The notes under the pieces were generated by a model that saw only the letters and a list, made by a program, of their open reading frames with translations, was not told where the DNA came from and did no database searches. The position numbers and the translations under genes were made by a program. A stretch of 64,000 nt of DNA, taken from positions 1 to 64,000 of the forward strand of contig JBBJMP010000030.1 in assembly GCA_037718865.1 (NCBI GenBank), in the 5' to 3' direction. Source of the DNA: JADCRZ01 sp037718865 (lineage in GTDB: Bacteria; Bacteroidota; Bacteroidia; Chitinophagales; Chitinophagaceae). Positions within the stretch are counted from its first letter, which is position 1; each line of letters opens with the position of its first letter. Shown one piece after another: positions 24,971 through 34,079 of this stretch.

Positions 24971-27775
24971 CTACCGCTGCAACAAGTTCACCGGCAGTAT
25001 CAGGTCGAACCGGTGTGGTCCGCTTCCGCCGAACAGGTCATCATCCAGTAAATAACTATATCTGAATCCAAAGCTAAGGGGTAACTGGTTCCACCACTTA
25101 GTGTCAAAAAATATTTCGGTTCCCCCAGACCGGAAATTACCCCTGCTCCTGCTAACGTCCAGCACAGCTGTGTAATCAAAAAACAGGTTTGCCCTAAGTC
25201 GAAGAAAATACACCATGTTGCCAAATCCTGCATCGGGATAACATAAGGGAAAATGATAGTTTACTCCCCATTTTATCATCCGGTGGAAATTTTCCGATTC
25301 ATAACCCCGGGAAAAAGGGAAACTGTTTCCAAACCGGTATTGGTTTAGCGTATCTTTTTGTTGAAAAGCGCCATTCAGAACCAGGTTGTGGGTCAGCCGC
25401 ATTCCCGGAAGATAAAAATTGCCCGACACCAAAAACTGGTGGGCGTCAAAACCCGAAACGGTTTTTTTGTAATTGATCAGCAGCGATTGTGCCCACCGCG
25501 GATAAATATGTTGCCTTGCTTTCTGTACCTGGTTACTAAAGGTGAGGTAGCTGTTGATATAACCGAAAGACCGGTTTCCCAGGCTGTCTTTGAACGAACC
25601 CCTGAACGAAGGCCGGTTGTATACAAAGTCTGCACCGGTATTCATCCGCGTGATGGTTTTTCCCTTGCTCAGGTTTAAAGGAAGGTTCAGGCCGCTCCTA
25701 TATTCCCATTCATTCCAATAAATGCGCTGTCGCCGGAAGAGTCCCCTCCTGTCCAGGGTATAACTCACTCCTGTTGAAACGAACGGAAACCAGGCGCCAT
25801 AAATGGCATTAACAGCAAGCTGTTTAAAATTTTCGTTGCGGTTATAATTAACAGAAACTTCAGCCTGCAAGGTATTCAGCACATTCTCTGAAACCAGCGA
25901 AAAAGAATAGTCGGGATCGCTGATGAAGGGCCGAAGACTATGGAAGTTCAGGAGTCGAAACGATTTAGCATAAGCAGTTGACTGGATACGTTTAAAAGAT
26001 GAGCGTATATCGCCGGCATCGCTGTTAATGGAACTAACGTTAAAATCCGCTGTTGAAGCGGCAAACAATTCAAGGGGTACTGGCTGCCATTGTATTTCGG
26101 CCTTGTCTACCTCAGTAATGCGGTAACCCCTCGAGGTGAAATGACTCCAGGCCAGTTTACCGGCTGAAGCTGCAGGTTGGTAATTTCCGGTGACTCTTTC
26201 CAGCAGGGTATGCGTTAACCTGTACAACCTTTTGCCCGGCATAACAACGGCAAACAGGCGGTCAAACCGGCCGTTGGAAGCCGCGAAATAAATGGTATCC
26301 TGCTGAATAAAAGGAAAGCCGATGACGTTAAAAGAAAACGGCGTTAGCATTTCCGTAGTTGATTTGCCCGCGTCGATGAGGGCCACCGACATCTGCCCGG
26401 CCTTGTTCCTGACTGCTGAAACAATTTGCCCGTTATTATAAAATCGCGGATGGGTGTAAAAATAATTATCCGGGTTAGGGATCGCTTTCAATACAGAACC
26501 GCTAGCAGCATCCAGTAAATGCAACGCGCTATTCCGCTCCGGTTCCGACAGCACGGCAACGATAGTGGAGCCATCTTCATTTATATCCGGGGAAAAATAT
26601 TTAGAGCCGGTAGTAATACTGCGTTGTTCACCGTTATGGACATCCAGCAACTGTATCTCGCTGTAATCCTTCCATCCCCAACGAACATGGGGACGGTAGG
26701 ATGCATATACGATCCTTCCGTTGCGATAGGAGAAATGGTTTTCTAACGACCTGTCTTTAAAACGCAACTTTTTTTCCTGCTTGCCTGAATGAACGACAAA
26801 AGCGGCAAGCTGTTTATAGCTGCTGCTGACAGTAACCAGCGTACTGTCATTAATATAGGCTGGAAATTCCTCGTCTGCAATAAAATGCCCGGATCGGCGA
26901 TCAGAAAGGGATACCTGCGCCAGGGCTGAATCAGATGATCTGTAAAAGTCCAGGGCTTCCTTTCTGAGTAGGGCATAGTTCTTCCCGGTATATTTTTTTA
27001 CGGCTTTCTGGAATGGATACGTCAATCCTTTAAAAGCGGCCGCATCGGCGGTTACTTTTTTCCATATATCCATCCCGTATTTTTCCCGCCCATAAGCCAC
27101 CAGTAAATATCCGAGCTGGTAATGATTCGGAACATAATCTTTCATTGATCCATTCCGGAGTTTCATCCAGGAATAATTTTTTCCGGAGGCCCACAGGGAA
27201 CGGTAACCGTTGAAAAAAGAGGGCAGCCTTCCCCTACCCTGGTTACTCAGGCGGGTTTCATTATAAACGGCATCCCCTTCAAAAAACCAGTCGGGTATCA
27301 CGAGGCTGTTTGCCAGTGCCTGTCCATCTTCACCAAAGATGATGCGGAAGGCCCTGGACAGCCCTACATTAAAATTGTTGTATTGCTGAACGTGCCTGAA
27401 CTCATGGATGGCCAGCAATTTATGCGCGGGCAGGCTTCCCAGGTCGAAACTGTTTGAAGAAGGGGTAAGATAAAGTTCAGACCTGAAAGGCCCCAGCCCT
27501 ACGTAGCCGTTCGAAATGGTGGTTTCTTTTTGCAGTACGAAATTCACTCTTCGATGACGGCTTCCGATAGAACCATCGGTTTCGTTTAACTGCTGTACAA
27601 TGCCTGCAACCTGGCTGGCCAATGAATCCAGGCCCAACGGATAGATAACTCTTGCTGCCGGAACATTTAGCTGTTTCCATTTAACAGATGGCGCATTTCC
27701 GCCAAACTGCTGTGCAGAGCCCGTTAATGCGAAAAGCAAAAAAGCCAATACAAGTAATTTTTCATACACGGTCAT
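24971..27775 (-). CDS. HExxH metalloprotease-like protein with C-terminal outer-membrane barrel
   Basis: The 934-aa protein has a signal peptide (ending TGSAQ). A peptidase-MA-like gluzincin region has AIHEFRHVQQYN (H124, E125, H128 as zinc ligands and catalyst) and DWFFEGDAVYNE (E166, the probable third ligand). Next comes a WD40/TolB-like propeller (about 290-580; repeats such as IVAVLSEPERNSALHLLDA). The last 300 residues are amphipathic strands like an outer-membrane barrel, ending HRFDLILPVNLLQR. Expected location is the outer membrane with the protease facing the periplasm or outside. Its stop lies 9 bp from the convergent T9SS protein gene. Substrate unknown. Confidence 0.8.
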   Translation of the reverse strand: MTVYEKLLVLAFLLFALTGSAQQFGGNAPSVKWKQLNVPAARVIYPLGLDSLASQVAGIVQQLNETDGSIGSRHRRVNFVLQKETTISNGYVGLGPFRSELYLTPSSNSFDLGSLPAHKLLAIHEFRHVQQYNNFNVGLSRAFRIIFGEDGQALANSLVIPDWFFEGDAVYNETRLSNQGRGRLPSFFNGYRSLWASGKNYSWMKLRNGSMKDYVPNHYQLGYLLVAYGREKYGMDIWKKVTADAAAFKGLTYPFQKAVKKYTGKNYALLRKEALDFYRSSDSALAQVSLSDRRSGHFIADEEFPAYINDSTLVTVSSSYKQLAAFVVHSGKQEKKLRFKDRSLENHFSYRNGRIVYASYRPHVRWGWKDYSEIQLLDVHNGEQRSITTGSKYFSPDINEDGSTIVAVLSEPERNSALHLLDAASGSVLKAIPNPDNYFYTHPRFYNNGQIVSAVRNKAGQMSVALIDAGKSTTEMLTPFSFNVIGFPFIQQDTIYFAASNGRFDRLFAVVMPGKRLYRLTHTLLERVTGNYQPAASAGKLAWSHFTSRGYRITEVDKAEIQWQPVPLELFAASTADFNVSSINSDAGDIRSSFKRIQSTAYAKSFRLLNFHSLRPFISDPDYSFSLVSENVLNTLQAEVSVNYNRNENFKQLAVNAIYGAWFPFVSTGVSYTLDRRGLFRRQRIYWNEWEYRSGLNLPLNLSKGKTITRMNTGADFVYNRPSFRGSFKDSLGNRSFGYINSYLTFSNQVQKARQHIYPRWAQSLLINYKKTVSGFDAHQFLVSGNFYLPGMRLTHNLVLNGAFQQKDTLNQYRFGNSFPFSRGYESENFHRMIKWGVNYHFPLCYPDAGFGNMVYFLRLRANLFFDYTAVLDVSRSRGNFRSGGTEIFFDTKWWNQLPLSFGFRYSYLLDDDLFGGSGPHRFDLILPVNLLQR

Positions 27776-27957
27776 ATGCTCACGTCATTGCAGTGAAGGA
27801 TAAGATATTAACCGGAAAGATAAGCAGGCTTTGGAATAAACAGGACAAGAAACTACATTTAGCAGGCAGATTAACGCATTACAAAAGAATCGCCCGTACA
27901 ATAAATCAGTATCATTGCCGGGTATGATTTAACATTGAAAAAGATAAATAATTTATT

Positions 27958-28683
27958 ATGTTATTATTAGCGCTGGCCCTGGCTCCCGGATTGGCCATTG
28001 TATTTTATATCATCGCCAAAGACAAGTACAATAAGGAACCTTTTAAAAACCTGTTGTACTCTTTTCTGCTGGGGGTGTTAAGCACTTTACCGGCCATTGT
28101 TTTGCAAATGCTGTTTAAAGGCAGATTGGAAACGTACTTTGAGGGTTCGTCTGTAATTTACTACGCATTTTTTGCTTTTGGGGCCGTAGGGCTGAGTGAA
28201 GAATTTAGTAAATATCTCATGCTTCGGTATTATGCCTACCGGCAAAAAGCGTTCGATGAACCTTTAGACGGCATCATTTACGGGGTAATAGTGAGCATGG
28301 GCTTTGCTACCCTGGAAAATATAAGTTATGTAATGACCTTTGGTTACGGCACTGCTATTGCCCGCATGTTTTTGTCCGTACCCACCCATGCATGCTTTGG
28401 CGTTATCATGGGCTATTATATTGGACTGGCAAAATTTGACAAGAGAAGAAGTTATTCGCTTATGCAGACCGGCTTATTGCTCGCAGTTTTATTTCATGGA
28501 GCTTATGATTTCTTTTTATTCCTGCAGCAAAATGAATCGGTGACGAAGATTTTTTCTACAGGTCTGCTTTCCTTCTGTTCCATCCTAACGCTTTATATTG
28601 CCGTTCGTTTGTCGTTCCGTGCCATCCGCTTACATGAAGAATTGTCCAGGATAGCTTATGAAAATTCCAGGCAATTATTGTAA
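27958..28683 (+). CDS. PrsW-family intramembrane protease
   Basis: PrsW proteins are multi-pass membrane glutamic proteases; the Bacillus member cleaves an anti-sigma factor. The 241-aa sequence has about eight hydrophobic segments and the family motifs: EExxK-like SEEFSKYL (E81, E82), ATLENISY (E120, N121), PTHACFG (His near 145) and LFHGAYDF (His near 181). The length is typical. It runs opposite to the upstream metalloprotease. The substrate here is unknown and no sigma/anti-sigma pair is adjacent. Confidence 0.9.
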   Translation: MLLLALALAPGLAIVFYIIAKDKYNKEPFKNLLYSFLLGVLSTLPAIVLQMLFKGRLETYFEGSSVIYYAFFAFGAVGLSEEFSKYLMLRYYAYRQKAFDEPLDGIIYGVIVSMGFATLENISYVMTFGYGTAIARMFLSVPTHACFGVIMGYYIGLAKFDKRRSYSLMQTGLLLAVLFHGAYDFFLFLQQNESVTKIFSTGLLSFCSILTLYIAVRLSFRAIRLHEELSRIAYENSRQLL

Positions 28684-28723
28684 GTGCCAAGCTGAAGTGT
28701 CTAACAACAATTAAAGTAATACT

Positions 28724-29404
28724 CTACTTTGCAATCACTGCTGAACCGCCAAAATCAGGAATGGGAACAAAATTGATATTTTGCTCGGCACAAAATTGTT
28801 CAACAGCCTTTCTTGAACCTTTATATTCGTTGTTATTAAAGTCGTGGATAAAAATATATCCCCCTTTTACCAGCTTTGGATAAAAGAAATCAAGCCCTTT
28901 ATATATTGGTGCGTATAAATCTGCATCTAGACTTACAAAGACGAAGCTATCATTAATGTCTTTTACAGATTCCGGAAAATAACCCTTAACCGGGATACAT
29001 TTATCAGGAAAGGGCATTCGGGATAATACCGCTTCAACTGATGTGTCCGAAAAATTTTGGGAACCACTTGATAATTCTTTTTCTTTTTCGACTGTCACAT
29101 CTTTTTTGTCGAAACCCTCAAAAGTGTCGAAAAGATACAATTGGCGATTGGGAAAATACTGATTGATATACCGTGCGAACTTTCCTTTGTACACTCCAAG
29201 TTCCGCCACATTACCTGAATACGCTTTGTTATTAATTTCATGACTGATTAACTCTAACGTAGCTAACCTAACATAATCAAAATAATTGCTATCTATATTT
29301 CTTTTTCGATCCAGGTATTGGAGAGAACCACTCACGAAAACATTACTCTTATGCAAAAATTCACCTAATATAAAATTAAATCCTTTTGCAAATTGTTTGA
29401 TCAT
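28724..29404 (-). CDS. TylF/MycF-family SAM-dependent methyltransferase
   Basis: The 226-aa sequence resembles macrocin O-methyltransferase (TylF): VAELGVYKGKFARYIN (SAM-binding loop), LYLFDTFEGFDKKD, VSLDADLYAPIYKGLDFFYP (metal-binding DxD region) and GGYIFIHDFNN. Family members methylate sugar hydroxyls with Mg2+. In Bacteroidota they are frequent in polysaccharide loci, and the locus from 31.5 kb onward is nearby. The ATG at 29404 starts the gene; a 70-bp AT-rich gap separates it from the next fragment. Confidence 0.85.
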   Translation of the reverse strand: MIKQFAKGFNFILGEFLHKSNVFVSGSLQYLDRKRNIDSNYFDYVRLATLELISHEINNKAYSGNVAELGVYKGKFARYINQYFPNRQLYLFDTFEGFDKKDVTVEKEKELSSGSQNFSDTSVEAVLSRMPFPDKCIPVKGYFPESVKDINDSFVFVSLDADLYAPIYKGLDFFYPKLVKGGYIFIHDFNNNEYKGSRKAVEQFCAEQNINFVPIPDFGGSAVIAK

Positions 29405-29495
29405 TTAACGAAGTTAGTGGTATTCCAATTTACTTATGGCAACATACTGGTAACTTAAGGAGTAGATTAGATTCACTTAATCTTTCGATAGCATG

Positions 29496-29876
29496 TTACT
29501 TTTTGTAATCACTAAACGCTGCTACTTGTTCGGCGCAAAGCGCCTTGTTATATATTCTTATCTCATCAATTACACCGTTAAAGAAATAACGATACTGTGG
29601 GTCTTCGTGGCTTCCTATAAAAAGGTCTAATGAATTGGGGGTCAAACCAGCTTTTTTTAAGGTGATATTTTCCAGCTTCCCATTGATATACAACCTTGAC
29701 TCAAACCCGTCATAAGTATAAATAATGGTGATCCATTCATTTAATTTTACAAGTGTAGTATCAGCATAAGCAGTCGAATTTTGAGAAAGATCACCATATC
29801 CGGCAACAAATCGCTCTCTATCAGTCCTCGCCGGCGTTGAAATATCGCAGTCTGCAGTGATGTCCTGAAACCGCAT
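29496..29876 (-). pseudogene. fragment of a LamG/concanavalin-like lectin domain protein
   Basis: The frame encodes the second half of a LamG-type jelly roll: NEWITIIYTYDGFESRLYIN then GKLE, SLDLFIGSHEDPQYRYFFNG and VIDEIRIYNKALCAEQVAAF. The first strands and any signal peptide are missing. An in-frame stop occurs 12 codons before this ATG, and the GNAT gene begins 70 bp upstream on the other strand. A 5'-truncated relic is likelier than a complete gene. Confidence 0.65.
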
Positions 29877-29946
29877 TGCGGTGAATGCGCAGATTTGCTG
29901 ATTTGCCAGTTAAATTCACTTATATTTAGTATAGGCACTAACATAT

Positions 29947-30444
29947 ATGACAGATCAATTAACGATCCGCAAGGCAACTGTCGACGACGTCGGCATCATT
30001 AGCCACTTAGCGCAAGTCATTTGGCCTCCGACATATAACGAAATACTTTCACAGGCACAGATAGGGTATATGATGAACCTGTTTTACAGTGCTGAATCCC
30101 TTGCAGGGCAATTCAAGAAACACCATTTTATACTGGCCGTGCTAAATGAACAGCCGGTGGGATTCGCTTCTTACTCCACAATGGACGAAGCCTGCATATA
30201 TAAGCTTCATAAGCTCTATGTACGGACAGACACCCAGGGCAAAGGGCTCGGGAAGGCACTCATCCATTACATCCTGGATGAAATTAGTTCCTTACAGGCA
30301 AAGGCATTGGATCTGAATGTAAATCGTTCAAACAAAGCCAGGATGTTCTATGAAAAACTGGGATTCACCGTAATCAGGGAAGAGAATATTGACATAGGTC
30401 AGGGTTTCTGGATGACTGATTACGTTATGCGAAGAGAAGTGTAA
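29947..30444 (+). CDS. GNAT-family N-acetyltransferase
   Basis: The 165-aa single-domain acetyltransferase uses acetyl-CoA. It has TIRKATVDDVGIISHLA at the start and KLYVRTDTQGKGLGKALIHY (motif A, with Q-x-x-G-x-G/A acetyl-CoA loop). LDLNVNRSNKARMFYEKLGF (motif B) and a C-terminal strand follow. The substrate could be a small amine or a protein N-terminus; nothing nearby decides it. The ATG is 9 bases from the start of the unit and no longer N-terminus is open. Confidence 0.9.
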   Translation: MTDQLTIRKATVDDVGIISHLAQVIWPPTYNEILSQAQIGYMMNLFYSAESLAGQFKKHHFILAVLNEQPVGFASYSTMDEACIYKLHKLYVRTDTQGKGLGKALIHYILDEISSLQAKALDLNVNRSNKARMFYEKLGFTVIREENIDIGQGFWMTDYVMRREV

Positions 30445-30469
30445 TGACGGGAGAATGTGGTCCGCACAA

Positions 30470-31240
30470 TCATTCCATTGCCTGCTGTTTCATCTGTTGG
30501 GTAACCTCCCGACCCAGGTATTTTTCAATGCGGTTTTCCAGCAAATAAATCAGGGGAGTAAGAATGACAGCCATTGAAAATTTATAAATATAATTAACCA
30601 CACAAATAGCCAGCACTAACTGCCAGCTCCAGTTATTACCTATCTTAAACGCAATATAAAGCACGATAAAACTATCGATGAGCTGTGAAACAACAGTGGA
30701 GCCGGTTGCACGCAGCCAGATCCATTTTTCACCCGTAACCGCCTTGATCCGGTGGAAAACGGTAACATCAATGACCTGGCTCACCAGGAACGCCACCAGG
30801 CTACCCAGGATGATCCACATACCCTGGCCAAAGATGCCGCTGAAAGCCGTTTGCATGTCGGGTATACCATCGGTTATCCTGGAACCAATCCAAAAGTCTG
30901 CAGGTGGAATGTGAATGGAAAGATAAAACATGACAAAGGCATAAGATATCAATGCTACGGCAATATATGAGATCACACGGACTGCCCTGGGCCCGTAAAA
31001 TTCGTTGAGGATGTCCGTGATAACAAACTGCAGGGGCCATAACAACACGCCGCACGTGAGGTTGAATGAAAGGCCTTTCTGACCAAACAATTCAAAATGG
31101 TAAGGCGACAGGCCGAACAACTTTTCCAGCGAAAATATCTTACCGCCTATACATTCTGCTATCAGCGCATTAGCGACAAAAAAGGCTGTTATAAAGATGA
31201 ATAACCGGGTTGATTTCTCCTTTAAAATAGAATGGATCAT
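30470..31240 (-). CDS. yhhQ: queuosine precursor transporter (YhhQ/VUT family)
   Basis: The 256-aa integral membrane protein of the DUF165/VUT family imports the queuosine precursors preQ0/preQ1 or queuine. About six membrane segments are present. Family phrases are ECIGGKIFSL near the start, FVITDILNEFYGPRAVRVIS, QVIDVTVFHRIK and RATGSTVVSQLIDSFIVLYIAF. The N-terminus and length are normal. It converges with the GNAT gene with 25 bp between stops. Confidence 0.93.
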   Translation of the reverse strand: MIHSILKEKSTRLFIFITAFFVANALIAECIGGKIFSLEKLFGLSPYHFELFGQKGLSFNLTCGVLLWPLQFVITDILNEFYGPRAVRVISYIAVALISYAFVMFYLSIHIPPADFWIGSRITDGIPDMQTAFSGIFGQGMWIILGSLVAFLVSQVIDVTVFHRIKAVTGEKWIWLRATGSTVVSQLIDSFIVLYIAFKIGNNWSWQLVLAICVVNYIYKFSMAVILTPLIYLLENRIEKYLGREVTQQMKQQAME

Positions 31241-31280
31241 GTAAGCATGTTTGAATAACCTTCAAAAAACAACATTATTA

Positions 31281-31371
31281 TCTCTGTGTCTTCTTTGTGT
31301 AGTACTTAGTGGCCTTTGTGGTTTTAATAACCACAAAGAATTCAAAAGGTTACACAAAGAGGACACAAAGA
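31281..31371. repeat. 91-bp imperfect palindrome (CTTTGTGG/CCACAAAG type)
   Basis: The inner stem CTTTGTGGTT (31314-31323) pairs perfectly with 31329-31338 around a 5-base loop. The outer 20-base arms (31281-31300 and 31352-31371) match at 18 of 20. The theme (TTTGTGT, CTTTGTGG, ACCACAAAG, ACACAAAG) is shared with the duplicated unit at 45179-45370. No T-run defines a terminator. It lies between divergent promoters of yhhQ and the YfhO-like gene. Confidence 0.8.
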
Positions 31372-31523
31372 AGTAACTAAATTATCAAATAAATTATTTT
31401 TGTTCTTTTTTGCGGCCATCTCCCTTCCGTTCAAATAATTGCCCGAAACGCGTCCGGCAAAAATCGTCCAAAAATATAATCTCCTTAAAATACCATTATT
31501 TTGCGTGGAATAATCAGAGCGTT

Positions 31524-34061
31524 ATGAATGCTGTTTTCGTTAAAAAGGCAATGCCGCACCTTATAGCCGTAGTTATCTTTCTTGTCGTAGCCATTGTCTA
31601 TTGTCAACCCGCCCTCCAGGGCAAAGTGGTTAACCAGCAGGATACGCAGGGCTGGCAGGGCATGGCCCAACAGTCTTTTGAATACAAAGAAAAGTATGGC
31701 CGTTTGCCGTATTGGACCAATAGTATGTTCAGTGGGATGCCGGCCTACCAGATCGCCATGGAATATCCGAATAAGCTTTCAATAAATTATTTTCACTTGC
31801 TATTCACCCTGGGCTTACCTACCCCAGTTAATTTTTTTTTCCTGGCCTGCCTGATGGCCTATTTTTTACTGGTTGTGCTGAAAATCAATCCATGGATCGG
31901 CATCATGGGAGCGTTAGCCTATGCCTACTCGACGTATGATCCCATTATCGTGGTGGTTGGCCACAATACGAAAATGATCTGTATTGCCTATGCACCTGCT
32001 GTAATTGCTTCGCTGTTTTTTATCTTTCAGAAAAAATACCTTGTGGGAACGGCGCTCACCAGCCTGTTTGCTGCTTTAATGCTGTCTTATAATCACATCC
32101 AGATAGCTTATTATACCTTGCTGACAGCACTGGCTGTTGCCATTGCTTTTGCCATACATAGTTACAGACATAAAGACTGGAAGCATGTACTTATTTCAGG
32201 GGCCCTTGCATTACTCGCGGGGGGCATAGCCCTTGGAGTAAACACGGTGGCCCTCTGGCCAACTAACGAGTATGCCAGGGAAACTATGCGGGGCGGTCGT
32301 TCAGAATTGACCGATACTACCAACCAGGAGAATAAAAGCAAGGGAGGTTTGAATAAGGATTATGCTTTTTTTTATGGCAGTTACGGCATCAATGAATCAT
32401 TTACCATGCTTGTTCCTGGAATCTATGGCGGTGGCAGCATGGGCAATCAGATCAAACCAGGCGGCTCAACATTTGCCGAAAAACTTTCCGAGGAAGGCAT
32501 GCCTGAAGAATCCGGACTGCAATATGCGAATCAAATTGCTTACTGGGGTAATCAACCCGGTCATGCAGGCCCCGTTTATTTTGGTGCCGTAGTCTGTTTT
32601 TTATTCATCCTGGGAATGGCTTTTGTTAAACATTGGGTCAAGTGGGGAATTTTTGGGATTTGCGCTTTTAGCCTACTGCTGGCCTGGGGAAAAAATGCTC
32701 AGGGCATTAACTATTTCCTGTTTGATTATCTGCCACTATATAATAAGTTCAGGGCTCCTGCCATGGCGCTGGTTATACCGCAATTGGGTTTTATGATCAT
32801 TGCATGCCTGGCCCTCCATCAGGTCTTTTTCGGGCAAAATAATACCGCTGAATTAGGGAAGAATTTCCGCTTGGCTTCTTTCATTACGCTGGGACTCTTT
32901 GCCCTGTTAGCGGTCATGTATTTAAGTTTCGATTACACAGGGAATAATGATGTGGCTATCAGGAAGAATTTCTATTCAGGCAAGCTACAAAACCTTTCAA
33001 AGGGCCAGCAACCCTCTCCGCAAATGGAACAGCAGGCAGAAGATTTCGCCCGTTCCCTCATGAACGGCTTGCGGGACGACAGGCAGCGCCTGTTTGGGAA
33101 AGACCTTATTCGCTCCCTGATTTACGTTCTGCTGGCGTCAGGAGCTATCTGGTTATACCTAAAAAATAAAGTAAAGCCGGTATACGCGTTAATCGCGGTT
33201 ATCCTGTTCTGCACGTTAGATGTCCTGGGCGTAGGAAAAAGATACCTGAGCAACGAGAGTTTCGTAGAACCGACCGATTTCGAATCTGTATTTATACCTA
33301 CTTCTGCAGATCTGCAAATTAAGGCCGACCCGGCTAAACATTATCGTGTATTTGATCAGACGGCTGGTGATCCTTTCAGCGATTCGCGGGCCTCCTACCA
33401 TCATAATTCCATAGGCGGTTACAGTCCGGTTAAGTTGGCTTTGTACCAGGACATCATACAAAGGCAACTATTAACAGGTAATATGAACGTATATAATATG
33501 CTGAACGCAAAATATTTCATTACAGCTGATGCCACTTCAGGACAACCCCAGGCCCAACAAAATCCTGGAGCCCTTGGAAATGCCTGGTTCGTAAAAGGAT
33601 TGAGTTTTGCCAAAACCGCCGATGAAGAAATGAACCTGTTGAGCACCCTGAACACAAAGGACAGCGCAGTGGTGGATATCCGTTTCCAGCAGATAACAGG
33701 GCCTCCTAATACATTTGATTCCTCAGCATCCATTACATTAATAGAAAATCTAAATGACAGGATAACTTACCAAAGCATCGCTAACAGCGATCAGTTTGCC
33801 GTGTTCAGTGAGGTGTATTATCCGCATGGCTGGAACGCTTACATCGATGGCAAACAAGCCGCCTACGGTAGGGTAAATTATGTGTTGCGCGGCATGCCTG
33901 TTCCATCCGGGAAGCATACCATTGAATTCCGGTTTGAACCCAGGTCGGTTATTATCGGCGATAAGATCTCCATGTGGTTTAGCATCCTGGTATATGTAAT
34001 GGTCATTGCATCACTCGTACTGGCGGTGCGAAAAAAACCATGGGTTAACCCGGTTGTCTAA
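31524..34061 (+). CDS. YfhO-like large multi-pass membrane protein
   Basis: The 845-aa protein has about a dozen membrane segments and soluble loops and resembles the YfhO family (GT-C-fold-like; YfhO itself is linked to lipoteichoic acid glycosylation in Firmicutes). Marks include QPALQGKVVNQQDTQGW (an Asp in the first extracytoplasmic loop, as in GT-C enzymes), YWTNSMFSGMPAYQ, GHNTKM and the C-terminal domain YPHGWNAYIDGKQAAYGRVN with YVLRGMPVP. The frame is open further upstream to 31410, but the ATG at 31524 begins just before the first helix. A TATTTTTG -7-like box lies at 31395-31402. It probably adds sugar to a surface polymer. Confidence 0.8.
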   Translation: MNAVFVKKAMPHLIAVVIFLVVAIVYCQPALQGKVVNQQDTQGWQGMAQQSFEYKEKYGRLPYWTNSMFSGMPAYQIAMEYPNKLSINYFHLLFTLGLPTPVNFFFLACLMAYFLLVVLKINPWIGIMGALAYAYSTYDPIIVVVGHNTKMICIAYAPAVIASLFFIFQKKYLVGTALTSLFAALMLSYNHIQIAYYTLLTALAVAIAFAIHSYRHKDWKHVLISGALALLAGGIALGVNTVALWPTNEYARETMRGGRSELTDTTNQENKSKGGLNKDYAFFYGSYGINESFTMLVPGIYGGGSMGNQIKPGGSTFAEKLSEEGMPEESGLQYANQIAYWGNQPGHAGPVYFGAVVCFLFILGMAFVKHWVKWGIFGICAFSLLLAWGKNAQGINYFLFDYLPLYNKFRAPAMALVIPQLGFMIIACLALHQVFFGQNNTAELGKNFRLASFITLGLFALLAVMYLSFDYTGNNDVAIRKNFYSGKLQNLSKGQQPSPQMEQQAEDFARSLMNGLRDDRQRLFGKDLIRSLIYVLLASGAIWLYLKNKVKPVYALIAVILFCTLDVLGVGKRYLSNESFVEPTDFESVFIPTSADLQIKADPAKHYRVFDQTAGDPFSDSRASYHHNSIGGYSPVKLALYQDIIQRQLLTGNMNVYNMLNAKYFITADATSGQPQAQQNPGALGNAWFVKGLSFAKTADEEMNLLSTLNTKDSAVVDIRFQQITGPPNTFDSSASITLIENLNDRITYQSIANSDQFAVFSEVYYPHGWNAYIDGKQAAYGRVNYVLRGMPVPSGKHTIEFRFEPRSVIIGDKISMWFSILVYVMVIASLVLAVRKKPWVNPVV

Positions 34062-34079
34062 TCTTTGCCCGACTCACTC

